A DNA stretch of 64,000 nucleotides from Roseibium album (GTDB lineage Bacteria > Pseudomonadota > Alphaproteobacteria > Rhizobiales > Stappiaceae): positions 124,001 through 188,000 of the forward strand of contig CXTY01000039.1 in assembly GCA_001404055.1 (NCBI GenBank). Reading direction: 5' to 3'. The notes beneath the pieces were generated by a model. The model saw only the letters and a list, made by a program, of their open reading frames with translations, was not told the DNA's origin and ran no database searches. Below, in pieces: positions 32,837-41,266 of the stretch; position 1 is the first letter of the stretch, and the number at the start of each line of letters is the position of its first letter. Both the position numbers and the translations under genes were made by a program.

Positions 32837-35026
32837 TCAGACAAGACCTGCCTTGGTCAACGGCAACGTTGTCACCCATTCGCCTTTGGCGGCAGCAATC
32901 GCATTTGCGATGGCCGGACCGATCGGCGGCGTACCCGGTTCGCCAATACCGGTCGGAGCTTCATTTGAAGCGACAATATGCACGTCGATTTCGGGCATGT
33001 CGGAAATGCGAAGCGGCTCATAAGTGTCGAAGTTGGTTTCCTCGACGACACCGTCAACCAGGGTGACCTGATTGCGCAGGATCGCCCCCAAACCGTAGCC
33101 GATACCACCTTCAACCTGCGCCCGGATATTGTCCGGGTTGATCGGTGTTCCACAGTCGACAGCCGCCGTGACCTTCTCGACCTTTATGGTGCCATCCTCA
33201 CGGAACGAGATTTCCGCAACTTCCGCCACATAAGACCCGAAGGACTTGTGTACGGCAACGCCGCGATGCCGGCCTTCCGGTGCAGGTGTATCCCAACCGG
33301 CCTTCTCCGCAGCCAGCTTCAGGACATTTGCCTTACGCGGATCGTCCTTCATCAATTCCAGACGGAGCGCCACAGGATCCTTACCTGTTTCCTTTGCGAT
33401 CCGGTCAATCATGGTCTCCATGACATAGGCCGTATGGGTGTGCCCCACGGAACGCCACCACAAAACAGGCACCTTCGTTTCCTGAAGAGTCTGGTCCATA
33501 TTCATGACACCCAGCGCGTAAGTCGTGTCGTGTGCGCCTTCGGTCATGTTGTGGTCGACACCGTCCTTCATCAGCATCGCTTCGAAGGGCGTTCCCTTGA
33601 TGATCGACTTGGCTGCAATGTTGTATTTGAATCCCGTCACAGAGTTGTTTTCGTCGAGACCCACCTTGACCTTGTGCGCGGACATAGGACGGTAATACCC
33701 ACCGGCCATGTCATCCTCCCGGGTCCAGACAATCTTGACAGGTGCAGGATCCATTCCGGCCGCTTGCATTGCCTTGGCAAGAAACGCGACTTCGGCAACC
33801 GGGTGACTGTCCGCCTGTGCCCGGCGACCAAAGGACCCACCCGCCCATAGCGTGTTGATCTTGACCTTTTCGAACCCGATACCAAGTATGGTCGCGGCAA
33901 CATTGTGGTCGACAGTCTGAAGTTGTGACCCCAACCAGAGTTCCGCGGTATCGCCGTCAAACTGAATCGCAGCATCAAGCGGCTCCATGGCACCATGCGC
34001 AAGGAACGGAAACTCGTAATCAGCTTCCAAGACACGGGCAGAGGCTTCCAGAGCGGCGTCGACATCGCCGTCTTCACGCACCTTGAGCCCGGGCTTCGCC
34101 GTCATGTCCTTCAACTCTGCGAACATGGCGTCGCTGGACCGGGTTTCAGCTTCACTGTCATCCCATTCGATTTCCAGCAACTCACGGCCTTTGATGGCAG
34201 GCCAAGTGGACTTGGCAACAACCGCAATCCCGTGCGGGATCTGGAAAACACTGACAACGCCCGGCATCTTTTTGGCTTCGCTCGCGTCAAAGGATTTTAC
34301 CTCGCCGCCAAAACGTGGAGCCCTTGCCACCGTCGCAACCAGCAGATCGTCGCGCTGGAAGTCCATCGTATAGGTGTTAGGTGCACCGATGGTCTTGTTT
34401 CTCACATCCAGGCGCGGGAATGACTTGCCAATGTAGACCCACTTGTCGGGCGTCTTCAAAACCGGTTCAGCCGGAACATCCTGTTCAGCAGCCAGGCCTG
34501 CCAATTCACCGAGCGATGCAGAGTTGCCAGATGGGTGAGAAACCACGCCGTTGGAGACAGTAATTTCACCTGCCGGCACGCCCCACTTCTGTGCAGCAGC
34601 AGCCACGATCATCGCTTTGGCGGCAGCCCCGGCCTGACGATACTGAATGAAAGAATTGGCCATGGCGGTGGAACCGCCGGTGCCTTGAACACCGAACAAC
34701 GTATTGGCATAGACCTGCGGGTTGGACGGCGCGAATTCAACCGCGACCTGCTCGTAGGAAGCATCAAGCTCATCAGCAACCAGTGTCGTCAACCCGGTGG
34801 CTGTGCCTTGCCCCTTATCCAGGTGCTTGGACAGAACAATAACCGTGTTGTCCGGCCGGATATGGACAAACGGCTGTGCAAATTCACTGGAACCGGCAGC
34901 AGCTTTGGCTGCACGTGGCAGGTTCATTGCAATGACAAGACCACCGACGGCACCAGCTGACATTTTCAAGAAAGTACGGCGGGAGGGTTTTTGAGCTTCA
35001 AGCGGTTTTTGCAGCATATGCAACAT
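32837..35026 (-). CDS. Molybdenum hydroxylase large subunit (isoquinoline 1-oxidoreductase beta-like)
   Basis: This 729-residue subunit of a xanthine-dehydrogenase-family enzyme binds the molybdopterin cofactor. An N-terminal twin-arginine signal (KPSRRTFLKMSAGAVGGLVI) indicates export of the folded complex to the periplasm. Cofactor-binding stretches include FGVQGTGGSTAMANSFIQYR, WWRSVGHTHTAYVMETMID and the C-terminal TGIGEPGTPPIGPAIANAIA, which carries the catalytic Glu. The pattern matches IorB rather than xanthine dehydrogenase. The [2Fe-2S] partner gene overlaps almost directly upstream (3-nt gap). Actual substrate (N-heterocycle or aldehyde) is unknown. Confidence 0.88.
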   Translation of the reverse strand: MLHMLQKPLEAQKPSRRTFLKMSAGAVGGLVIAMNLPRAAKAAAGSSEFAQPFVHIRPDNTVIVLSKHLDKGQGTATGLTTLVADELDASYEQVAVEFAPSNPQVYANTLFGVQGTGGSTAMANSFIQYRQAGAAAKAMIVAAAAQKWGVPAGEITVSNGVVSHPSGNSASLGELAGLAAEQDVPAEPVLKTPDKWVYIGKSFPRLDVRNKTIGAPNTYTMDFQRDDLLVATVARAPRFGGEVKSFDASEAKKMPGVVSVFQIPHGIAVVAKSTWPAIKGRELLEIEWDDSEAETRSSDAMFAELKDMTAKPGLKVREDGDVDAALEASARVLEADYEFPFLAHGAMEPLDAAIQFDGDTAELWLGSQLQTVDHNVAATILGIGFEKVKINTLWAGGSFGRRAQADSHPVAEVAFLAKAMQAAGMDPAPVKIVWTREDDMAGGYYRPMSAHKVKVGLDENNSVTGFKYNIAAKSIIKGTPFEAMLMKDGVDHNMTEGAHDTTYALGVMNMDQTLQETKVPVLWWRSVGHTHTAYVMETMIDRIAKETGKDPVALRLELMKDDPRKANVLKLAAEKAGWDTPAPEGRHRGVAVHKSFGSYVAEVAEISFREDGTIKVEKVTAAVDCGTPINPDNIRAQVEGGIGYGLGAILRNQVTLVDGVVEETNFDTYEPLRISDMPEIDVHIVASNEAPTGIGEPGTPPIGPAIANAIAAAKGEWVTTLPLTKAGLV

Positions 35027-35029
35027 GGT

Positions 35030-35491
35030 TTAGCCCTCCATCTTGTCTGCGGCGACATGGATCGCCTTGCGAATACGGGCATAGGTGGCACAGCGGCAGA
35101 CATTCCCGTCCATTGCCGCATCGATGTCTTCATCACTTGGCTTTGGCGTTTCGCTCAGGAGTGCCGTGGCGGCCATGATCTGTCCCGACTGGCAATATCC
35201 GCATTGCGGTACATCCAGTTCATTCCAGGCAGCTTGAATTGCCTTTGCGGCCTTGCCGTTCACACCTTCAATTGTGGTGATTTCGGCGCCATCAACGTCG
35301 CCGACCATTGTCTGGCATGACCGAATCGGAACACCGTCCCAGTGGACCGTGCAGGCCCCGCAGGACGCGATCCCACAGCCGAATTTTGTGCCCGTCATTC
35401 CCAATTCATCGCGGATTGCCCAGAGCAACGGGCTATCGGGGTCTGCGTTCAGCGTACGCGTTTCCCCGTTGATTTTCAGTGTCACAGACAT
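35030..35491 (-). CDS. [2Fe-2S] subunit of the molybdenum hydroxylase (IorA-like)
   Basis: This 153-residue iron-sulfur subunit carries electrons from the molybdenum site. The plant-type [2Fe-2S] cysteines lie in KFGCGIASCGACTVHWDG plus a Cys in IRSCQTMVG. The second, alpha-helical cluster uses PQCGYCQSGQIM and GNVCRCATYARIRKA. It lacks a signal peptide, as expected if it is carried across the membrane with the Tat-signalled large subunit. It is the first gene of a two-gene operon, with candidate TetR sites upstream. No cytochrome subunit gene follows. Confidence 0.92.
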   Translation of the reverse strand: MSVTLKINGETRTLNADPDSPLLWAIRDELGMTGTKFGCGIASCGACTVHWDGVPIRSCQTMVGDVDGAEITTIEGVNGKAAKAIQAAWNELDVPQCGYCQSGQIMAATALLSETPKPSDEDIDAAMDGNVCRCATYARIRKAIHVAADKMEG

Positions 35492-35540
35492 GAAGAGGCG
35501 TCCCTTTTTGGCTGGCCTAATCTGGCTAAAGGAGGTAAAC

Positions 35541-35556
35541 TACACCGTGCAGTGTA
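35541..35556. promoter_or_regulatory. Candidate TetR operator 1 (TACAC-N6-GTGTA)
   Basis: TACAC-CGTGCA-GTGTA is an inverted repeat with 5-bp arms, 50 bp upstream of iorA and 118 bp upstream of the tetR gene. The size and spacing are common for TetR-family operators. It fits a site controlling iorAB, possibly tetR as well. Confidence 0.6.
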
Positions 35557-35573
35557 ATATCAGAATCCGCATC

Positions 35574-35593
35574 TGTAAACGCCCTAGTTTACA
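35574..35593. promoter_or_regulatory. Candidate TetR operator 2 (TGTAAAC-N6-GTTTACA)
   Basis: A perfect inverted repeat with 7-bp arms (TGTAAAC and GTTTACA) separated by six bases lies in the same iorA-tetR gap, 33 bp from operator 1 centre to centre. A GTAAAC half-site also occurs beside operator 1 at 35535. Two differently built repeats in one gap suggest either one regulator with two sites or a second regulator. Confidence 0.6.
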
Positions 35594-35673
35594 TAAGGTG
35601 CAATTTTTGAGATGAAAGGGTTGGGGCAACTGTCTACTGACAAAAGTGCAATTGGGGCGAATTCGAGCTGAGA

Positions 35674-36264
35674 ATGGCAGTATCTGACCAGAAGAAGAAG
35701 CAGATCGTCGAGGCTGCAATCGCTGAATTTCAGGAAAAAGGTTTTGCCGGATCCAGCATGGATCGGATTTCCGAACGTGCCCAGGTCTCAAAACGAACGG
35801 TCTACAATCATTTCGAGAGCAAGGAAGTCCTCTTCAAGGCCATCAACCAGTGCCTTGCTGACCAGATCAACTCCGCTCTTGAGCTGGCTTACGACCCGGA
35901 CATGCCGATCCGGGACGCCCTAGTCCGTTTGGGCTGGGCGGAAGGCGAATTGATGGTCAATCCCTGCTTCATGAGCCTTGCGCGCATGATCATGAGCGAA
36001 ACCATCCGCGATCCCGAGCTGGCTGCGGACATGAACGCGCGGATGACCAAGCTGACGATTTTTGCCGAGTTCATCGAGCGTGCCACGAATGAGGGCAAAC
36101 TGAAGGCCGAAGATCCATCTGTCGCCGCAGAGCAATTTCTGGGCCTGATCAAGTCACGCAGCTTCTATCCCAACATCTACGCCGCCCGCGTCCCGGGGCG
36201 CGAGGAAATGGACAAGGTCATTCAGGAAAGCGTTGATTTGTTCCTGGCGAAATATGGGATTTGA
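35674..36264 (+). CDS. TetR/AcrR-family transcriptional regulator
   Basis: This 196-residue regulator has an N-terminal TetR helix-turn-helix (QIVEAAIAEFQEKGFAGSSM, then ISERAQVSKRTVYNHFESKE) and a C-terminal all-helical ligand domain with TLS-like RARMIMSETIRDPELAADMN character (the AcrR C-terminal TetR_C family). It is divergent from iorAB, with two inverted repeats in the 182-bp gap. It is therefore the likely local regulator of the molybdenum hydroxylase and possibly of itself. The inducer is unknown, presumably the hydroxylase substrate or a mimic. Confidence 0.9.
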   Translation: MAVSDQKKKQIVEAAIAEFQEKGFAGSSMDRISERAQVSKRTVYNHFESKEVLFKAINQCLADQINSALELAYDPDMPIRDALVRLGWAEGELMVNPCFMSLARMIMSETIRDPELAADMNARMTKLTIFAEFIERATNEGKLKAEDPSVAAEQFLGLIKSRSFYPNIYAARVPGREEMDKVIQESVDLFLAKYGI

Positions 36265-36340
36265 GCAAAAGCTGACTATCTGAAGGACTGCACGTCGTCT
36301 GTACCAGCACAATCCATTCTCAAGTTAAGTGTCTTGAAAA

Positions 36341-36994
36341 ATGCCCTCCGATATTTTGATCCTCAAGCCGGACGTCACGAAACACCGGCGCAACATGTTC
36401 GGATACGCGCTGATTGGCGGGTTTGTGATTGCCTTCATTCCCTACTTTGTTTTTCCGGGAAGTCACATCCCTCCGCTGATTTTTCTGCTCCTGGTTCTGT
36501 GCATCAGTGCCATTATTTATTGGTTTCTGGGCGATGACCCAGTGGACACCCACCTGGAACTTCACCAGACCGGCCTGAAAGTTTTCAATGGTGATCGGCA
36601 AGCCTTCTTTTACTGGGTTAACCTCTCGCGTTTCACGCTTCTGCAAGTGTACGACGATCATGAAGAAAGTGAGTATGGATATTCTCATCACTTGATTGCC
36701 CGCGTCGTCGACCCGAATGTCGTAAACACAGATCGTGAGCAACCGGTCGAACCACAAAACGCCGACCTGCGCATTCCAATCGACAAATTAATTGCGCATT
36801 ACCGGTTCACCAACCGGAGCGAAGCCCAGCAGGCCGCCTGCAGTTCTCCTGAAAACTTTGCCGACACCGTGAACAGATGGCGGGATTTCGCGTTGAACAT
36901 CAAAACCGGAACTGTACCGACACCTCTTATCAAGCTGGAAGAAGGTTTGGGATCGAACCCCGGGCAGGAACTCTATGTCAAACATCCCGGCTAG
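36341..36994 (+). CDS. Hypothetical membrane protein
   Basis: This 217-residue protein has two closely spaced transmembrane helices (about residues 20-40 and 45-65: GYALIGGFVIAFIPYFVF, then LIFLLLVLCISAIIYWFLG). A soluble C-terminal domain of about 145 residues follows, starting THLELHQTGLKVFNGDRQAF, a PH-like strand pattern. It is not one of the families I recognise. The hydrophobic hairpin plus a strand-rich domain resembles other small bacterial PH-domain membrane proteins. It lies between the TetR gene and argG, with gaps on both sides, so no context is informative. Confidence 0.65.
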   Translation: MPSDILILKPDVTKHRRNMFGYALIGGFVIAFIPYFVFPGSHIPPLIFLLLVLCISAIIYWFLGDDPVDTHLELHQTGLKVFNGDRQAFFYWVNLSRFTLLQVYDDHEESEYGYSHHLIARVVDPNVVNTDREQPVEPQNADLRIPIDKLIAHYRFTNRSEAQQAACSSPENFADTVNRWRDFALNIKTGTVPTPLIKLEEGLGSNPGQELYVKHPG

Positions 36995-37203
36995 ATACGG
37001 ACTTTTCCAACAAATTGCCCTCGAAAATGTGTTCAGTTGGTTCTCACCAGACTGCTGCTAGAACCCGCCCCGACAGAACAACAAGAAGAGCGACGAAATA
37101 GCCAACTTGAGGGGCTTGCGCCGTAACTAGAACCGGCTAAATTGCGGCAAATTTTCAATCGTGCGGTCAGACCGCCAAAAACAGCGAATTGGACCTTCTT
37201 TAG

Positions 37204-38424
37204 ATGGCGCAAGGTGACATTAAAAAAGTCGTGCTGGCCTATTCCGGTGGCCTGGACACTTCCATCATTTTGAAATGGCTGCAGACCGAACTGGGCTGCG
37301 AAGTGGTGACCTTCACCGCCGATCTGGGTCAGGGCGAAGAACTTGAGCCGGCACGTAAAAAAGCCGAGATGCTTGGCATCAAGGAAATCTACGTTGACGA
37401 CCTGCGCGAAGAGTTCATCCGGGATTTCGTTTTCCCGATGTTCCGTGCCAATGCTGTCTATGAAGGTGTCTACCTGCTCGGCACATCCATCGCTCGTCCG
37501 CTGATTTCCAAGCGCCTGATTGAGATTGCAGAAGAGACCGGGGCAGACGCCATTGCCCATGGCGCAACCGGCAAGGGCAACGACCAGGTTCGCTTTGAAC
37601 TATCCGCTTATGCGCTTAACCCGGACATCAAGGTCATCGCTCCCTGGCGCGACTGGACTTTCAAGTCCCGTACCGACCTTCTGGAATTCGCCGAACAGCA
37701 CCAGATCCCCGTACCGAAAGACAAGCGCGGTGAGGCTCCGTTCTCTGTTGACGCCAACATGCTGCACTCGTCATCTGAAGGGAAGGTCCTCGAAGATCCG
37801 GCCGAAGAAGCACCAAACTACGTTTTCCAGCGCACAGTTGACCCGACCGAAGCTCCGGACGTTGTCACGGAGATTGAGATCGGTTTTGAAAAAGGCGACG
37901 CCGTTTCGCTCAATGGCGAGAAAATGTCTCCGGCGACCCTCTTTGCAAAGCTCAACGATTATGGCCGCGACAACGGCATCGGGCGCCTTGACCTGGTTGA
38001 GAACCGTTTCGTTGGCATGAAGAGCCGCGGCATCTATGAAACGCCGGGTGGCACCATTCTTCTCACCGCCCACCGGGCAATGGAATCAATCACGCTCGAC
38101 AGTGGTGCCGCTCACCTGAAAGATGAGCTGATGCCACGTTATGCCGAGCTGATCTACAACGGCTTCTGGTTCTCGCCAGAGCGTGAAATGCTGCAGGCCC
38201 TGATCGACAAGAGCCAGGAGCATGTCGCTGGCTCGGTCAAACTGAAGCTCTACAAGGGCAACGTGATCCTGGTTGGCCGGTCATCGCCTTATTCTCTTTA
38301 TTCTGAAGAGCTGGTCACATTCGAAGACGATCAGGGCGCATATGATCAGAAAGACGCTGCGGGCTTCATCAAGCTGAACGCATTGCGTCTGCGCACGCTC
38401 GCCAAACGCGACCGTATTGGCTGA
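37204..38424 (+). CDS. argG: Argininosuccinate synthase
   Basis: This 406-residue enzyme joins citrulline and aspartate with ATP in arginine biosynthesis. The N-terminal PP-loop is VVLAYSGGLDTSIILKWLQT. Other family motifs are YLLGTSIARPLISKRLIEIA, AHGATGKGNDQVRFEL, APWRDWTFKSRTDLLEFAEQ and the C-terminal SPYSLYSEELVTFEDDQGAY. The length matches the family. A 209-bp untranslated region precedes it, without a recognisable riboswitch. Its transcription is terminated by a hairpin lying inside the next gene. Confidence 0.97.
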   Translation: MAQGDIKKVVLAYSGGLDTSIILKWLQTELGCEVVTFTADLGQGEELEPARKKAEMLGIKEIYVDDLREEFIRDFVFPMFRANAVYEGVYLLGTSIARPLISKRLIEIAEETGADAIAHGATGKGNDQVRFELSAYALNPDIKVIAPWRDWTFKSRTDLLEFAEQHQIPVPKDKRGEAPFSVDANMLHSSSEGKVLEDPAEEAPNYVFQRTVDPTEAPDVVTEIEIGFEKGDAVSLNGEKMSPATLFAKLNDYGRDNGIGRLDLVENRFVGMKSRGIYETPGGTILLTAHRAMESITLDSGAAHLKDELMPRYAELIYNGFWFSPEREMLQALIDKSQEHVAGSVKLKLYKGNVILVGRSSPYSLYSEELVTFEDDQGAYDQKDAAGFIKLNALRLRTLAKRDRIG

Positions 38425-38435
38425 GGTTTGCTGAC

Positions 38436-39116
38436 ATGATTTTACCGGCGGCTGAGTTGAGTGATCGTCTCGCAGCCGCCGGTTTTTTGTGTCTGGGTGA
38501 CTTTGAACCCGGCCCTGCCGACAACGTCCCTTCCTTGTCCGGTCAACGCCCCGCAAGGCATCTCTGCCTGATTGGCAGCACGGGTCCATCGCTATGGCCT
38601 GCTTTCAAGACCGGTGTCGAATTTTCTGACGGTGCCACCGATCCTCTGGACCGTTACACGAAACGCATTCTGACAGATCACGCGTCAAAATTCGGATGTG
38701 AAGTGATCTTCCCTTTCGAGGGCCCTCCGTATCACCCGTTCCAGCAGTGGGCTCTGAAATGCGGTGGGTTTTCGCAAAGTCCGCTTGGTGTTTTGGCGCA
38801 CCATGATTATGGGCCATGGTCCGGATTTCGGGCAGTATTTCTGTTTCCCGCGCCTTTAACCGGCCTGAAACAACCAAAAGAGGCCGGTCCCTGTGAAACC
38901 TGCACAGACAAACCCTGTCTCACAGCCTGCCCCGTTGACGCCATTTCCCTGGACAATGGCTACAACGTTCCCCGCTGCCGCTCTCATCTTGCGGGCAGCC
39001 AGGCACTGGATTGCTGGTCGGGCTGTCTGGCAAGACGTGCCTGCCCATTTGGTTTGGAACACGCCCCCGAGCCCGACAACGCCCGGTTTCACATGCAAAG
39101 TTTCGTACAGCACTAG
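38436..39116 (+). CDS. Fe-S protein with ferredoxin-type cluster (QueG C-terminal-like)
   Basis: This 226-residue protein has one canonical [4Fe-4S] motif, CETCTDKPCLTACP near residue 151, then a second Cys-rich stretch CRSHLAGSQALDCWSGC followed by LARRACPFG. This arrangement is like the second half of epoxyqueuosine reductase and small ferredoxin-like relatives, but no cobalamin-binding or reductase domain is present. The N-terminal 140 residues form an unknown domain (LCLIGSTGPSLWPAF, HPFQQWALKCGGF). The first codons overlap a strong hairpin (terminator of argG). The gene converges with the sulfatase gene by 4 nt. Role unknown. Confidence 0.8.
   Translation: MILPAAELSDRLAAAGFLCLGDFEPGPADNVPSLSGQRPARHLCLIGSTGPSLWPAFKTGVEFSDGATDPLDRYTKRILTDHASKFGCEVIFPFEGPPYHPFQQWALKCGGFSQSPLGVLAHHDYGPWSGFRAVFLFPAPLTGLKQPKEAGPCETCTDKPCLTACPVDAISLDNGYNVPRCRSHLAGSQALDCWSGCLARRACPFGLEHAPEPDNARFHMQSFVQH
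38444..38488 (+). terminator. argG terminator located inside the next ORF
   Basis: ACCGGCGGCTG and CAGCCGCCGGT form a perfect 11-bp stem with an 18-nt loop, followed by six T. It begins 20 nt after the argG stop. The same bases encode residues 3-18 of the Fe-S protein. It has all the features of an intrinsic terminator. Confidence 0.85.
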
Positions 39117-40528
39117 TCGCGCAACGCAGAGCGTATCGGGAGCGGCGCGGACGCAATCGTTTCCCGACGATCGTCAGGCTTCGGCTTCAGGTGCATCCAG
39201 GCAATTTGGCCCGGTGCAAACTGTTTACGACCCTGGCGGGTCCAGACCGGCGGATGATGATCACCGACAAGCAGGATCTGTGTGTTTTGCAAGTCCGGGT
39301 TCAAAGCGATTTCCTTGACCCGGTAAAACAGATCCATCCACATCTCGGTCATGGTGCAGATGGTCCAGTCATCAAACGGGCCGCCACTGTCGCAATCGAG
39401 TCTCGGTGTTGTCGCGTTCGGCTCCAGTGGCAAATGGGTGTGCAGTGTCAGCCAGTAGGCAAACTTCGGCTTGTCACCAGGGCTATCCAGATAGGCCTCG
39501 ACGGCATCGGCCAAATCCAGGTCACACAGTCCCTTGAAGGTCAGGCCACAGGTCTTGCCGGCGGGAATGTGTTCGCTGCCTTCTAGTTGCTCACGGAAAA
39601 AAAGCGATTGAAACCCGATACGCGGAAACCACTCCGTTCGATCGAACAGGGCACCGTAAAAAGCGTCAAATGCGGCTGTTTCATAGCCGGCATCCACGTA
39701 GGCGGCCGGCAAGCAATTGTACCGGAGTTTTTCCAGATAGTCCGGATAGTCTCCCCAACGGCCACAGAGTTCTCGTGATTCAGCAGCGGTTGTCGAGCCG
39801 TCATAGGGCCCTTGGCCCGTGGTGATCTCAAACGCAGCCTCGATCTCTGGCACCTGCAGGATTTCCCACAGGATCCGCTGGTGAGCCGGATCCGCATAGG
39901 CCCCCATGCTTTCAACCATCACGACCAGTACATTTTGCTTTTTGGCGGCGGGAACCGGCTGATCAAGTCCGGTCTGCGACATGGCAGACGTGAACTCGAC
40001 CTTGTTCTGGAAGGCCCTTGCAAGTTTTGTCTGCGGCGACATGTTGAAATAGAAATCCAGGGCAAGCATCACGCAGCACATCAGGATCGCAGGGATCAGG
40101 CTGACCTGCTTGAATTTTTGGCGATTGCGCACAATCAGATAGACATAAAGTCCAACAAAGAAGGCAATTACGCAAGCAAGCAGGGTGTAACCGGCGAAGG
40201 AAAACAGGTCGAGACTGGCCGAGTATTTGACCGAGTCAAGGATGAGCTCCGGAGAGAAATTGAAAATCCCGGAAGTCACCACGACGACATCAAAAACAAC
40301 AATTAACGCCGCCAAAACCGCAAGAAAGATCACATTGAGCTGAAGCCCGATCACCGCCAAAACAAGGTAGAGCACTATCGGCTGGAAACGTTGCGGGCAA
40401 ACGAAAAAGGCAAGCACAAAATAGGGGACACTGGGAAGCACATTGGCTACGAACGCGAAATAAAGTGCGTCGCGAGAAAACATCTCCTCATACTTATTAA
40501 CAGTTGCATTCCTAGTTAAAATTTGCAT
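39113..40528 (-). CDS. Membrane-anchored sulfatase/phosphoethanolamine-transferase-fold enzyme
   Basis: This 471-residue protein has an N-terminal membrane region with about five helices (VPYFVLAFFVCP, LYLVLAVIGLQLNVIFLAVLA and so on, to about residue 150). A soluble alkaline-phosphatase-superfamily domain follows: NVLVVMVESMGAYADP (metal-binding Glu), GSTTAAESRELCG with the nucleophile Thr, and LLVGDHHPPVWTRQG (metal Asp-His-His). This is the pattern of LTA-synthase/EptA-like transferases. I choose the ATG at 40528 with GGAA upstream; the longer frame opens at a TTG. It has no clear operon partner. Target lipid or glycan is unknown. Confidence 0.82.
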   Translation of the reverse strand: MQILTRNATVNKYEEMFSRDALYFAFVANVLPSVPYFVLAFFVCPQRFQPIVLYLVLAVIGLQLNVIFLAVLAALIVVFDVVVVTSGIFNFSPELILDSVKYSASLDLFSFAGYTLLACVIAFFVGLYVYLIVRNRQKFKQVSLIPAILMCCVMLALDFYFNMSPQTKLARAFQNKVEFTSAMSQTGLDQPVPAAKKQNVLVVMVESMGAYADPAHQRILWEILQVPEIEAAFEITTGQGPYDGSTTAAESRELCGRWGDYPDYLEKLRYNCLPAAYVDAGYETAAFDAFYGALFDRTEWFPRIGFQSLFFREQLEGSEHIPAGKTCGLTFKGLCDLDLADAVEAYLDSPGDKPKFAYWLTLHTHLPLEPNATTPRLDCDSGGPFDDWTICTMTEMWMDLFYRVKEIALNPDLQNTQILLVGDHHPPVWTRQGRKQFAPGQIAWMHLKPKPDDRRETIASAPLPIRSALRD

Positions 40529-40740
40529 GATGAAATTCCAAATGAGCAATTTAAAGTTGTCATTTGGACTAATATCAATCAAAAATATAAAAGACTATTA
40601 ATTACACCTATAAATTGTAAAACCCTTGACTTTAGGCTGTGGGTGACTTTTGAAAAAAAGAGATTTTGGGAGAGGTTTCGTCAACGAGTTGCGTTGAATT
40701 TTGGATAACCTCCCAACGATCAAAGAATTCAGATTTTGAC

Positions 40741-41265
40741 CTAATGGTCGGCGTCCGTGAGTTTTCTAACACCATCCTGATCCGGGCAGGTTTCAAGCGC
40801 TTCTAACGCCGTGCGACCGTCTCCCAAAGGCGCATCCGGCCAGATTTCAGCGAGCGGGATCAACACAAACGCCCGCTCCCCCATGCGCGGATGCGGGATT
40901 TCCAGATTGGCTTGCGACACCGTTCTCAGACCGTAGATCAAAACATCGATGTCGATCGTTCTCGGGCCCCAGCGGACCGCGCGGACGCGGCCGAGTTCAT
41001 TTTCAGTATCAAGACATCGTTTGAGCAAATCTTCTGGTGAAAGCGTCGTGTCGACAACAACGCAGATGTTGCGGAAATCGTCTTGTGGAACTGGTCCCCA
41101 CGGCGGGGTCTGATAATCAGATGACCTGGCGACCAGGGTAATCCCTTCTGTCTGGGATAGCTGCCCAACTGCTTTCGCCAAATTGACTTTCGTGTCTCCA
41201 AGGTTTGAACCCAGCCCTAGTGCACATCGTGTTGGAGCATTGGGAGACAGATTGGGATTGGTCAT
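40741..41265 (-). CDS. folK: 2-amino-4-hydroxy-6-hydroxymethyldihydropteridine pyrophosphokinase
   Basis: This 174-residue HPPK enzyme transfers pyrophosphate from ATP to the pterin in folate biosynthesis. Motifs are ALGLGSNLGDTKVNLAKAVG, RSSDYQTPPWGPVPQDDFRN, ELGRVRAVRWGPRTIDIDVL and IPHPRMGERAFVLIPLAEIW, covering the ATP, pterin and Mg sites. The start is the ATG at 41265, one base after the folP stop (TGATATG); the upstream extension in this frame is inside folP. It is co-transcribed after folP, with no folB (dihydroneopterin aldolase) gene between them. Confidence 0.95.
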   Translation of the reverse strand: MTNPNLSPNAPTRCALGLGSNLGDTKVNLAKAVGQLSQTEGITLVARSSDYQTPPWGPVPQDDFRNICVVVDTTLSPEDLLKRCLDTENELGRVRAVRWGPRTIDIDVLIYGLRTVSQANLEIPHPRMGERAFVLIPLAEIWPDAPLGDGRTALEALETCPDQDGVRKLTDADH

Positions 41266-41266
41266 A

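Noticed and set aside
36950..36975. tRNA-like GGGATCGAACCCCGGG sequence
   Set aside because: It resembles a T-arm, but it lies inside a membrane-protein gene and no acceptor or anticodon arm surrounds it.
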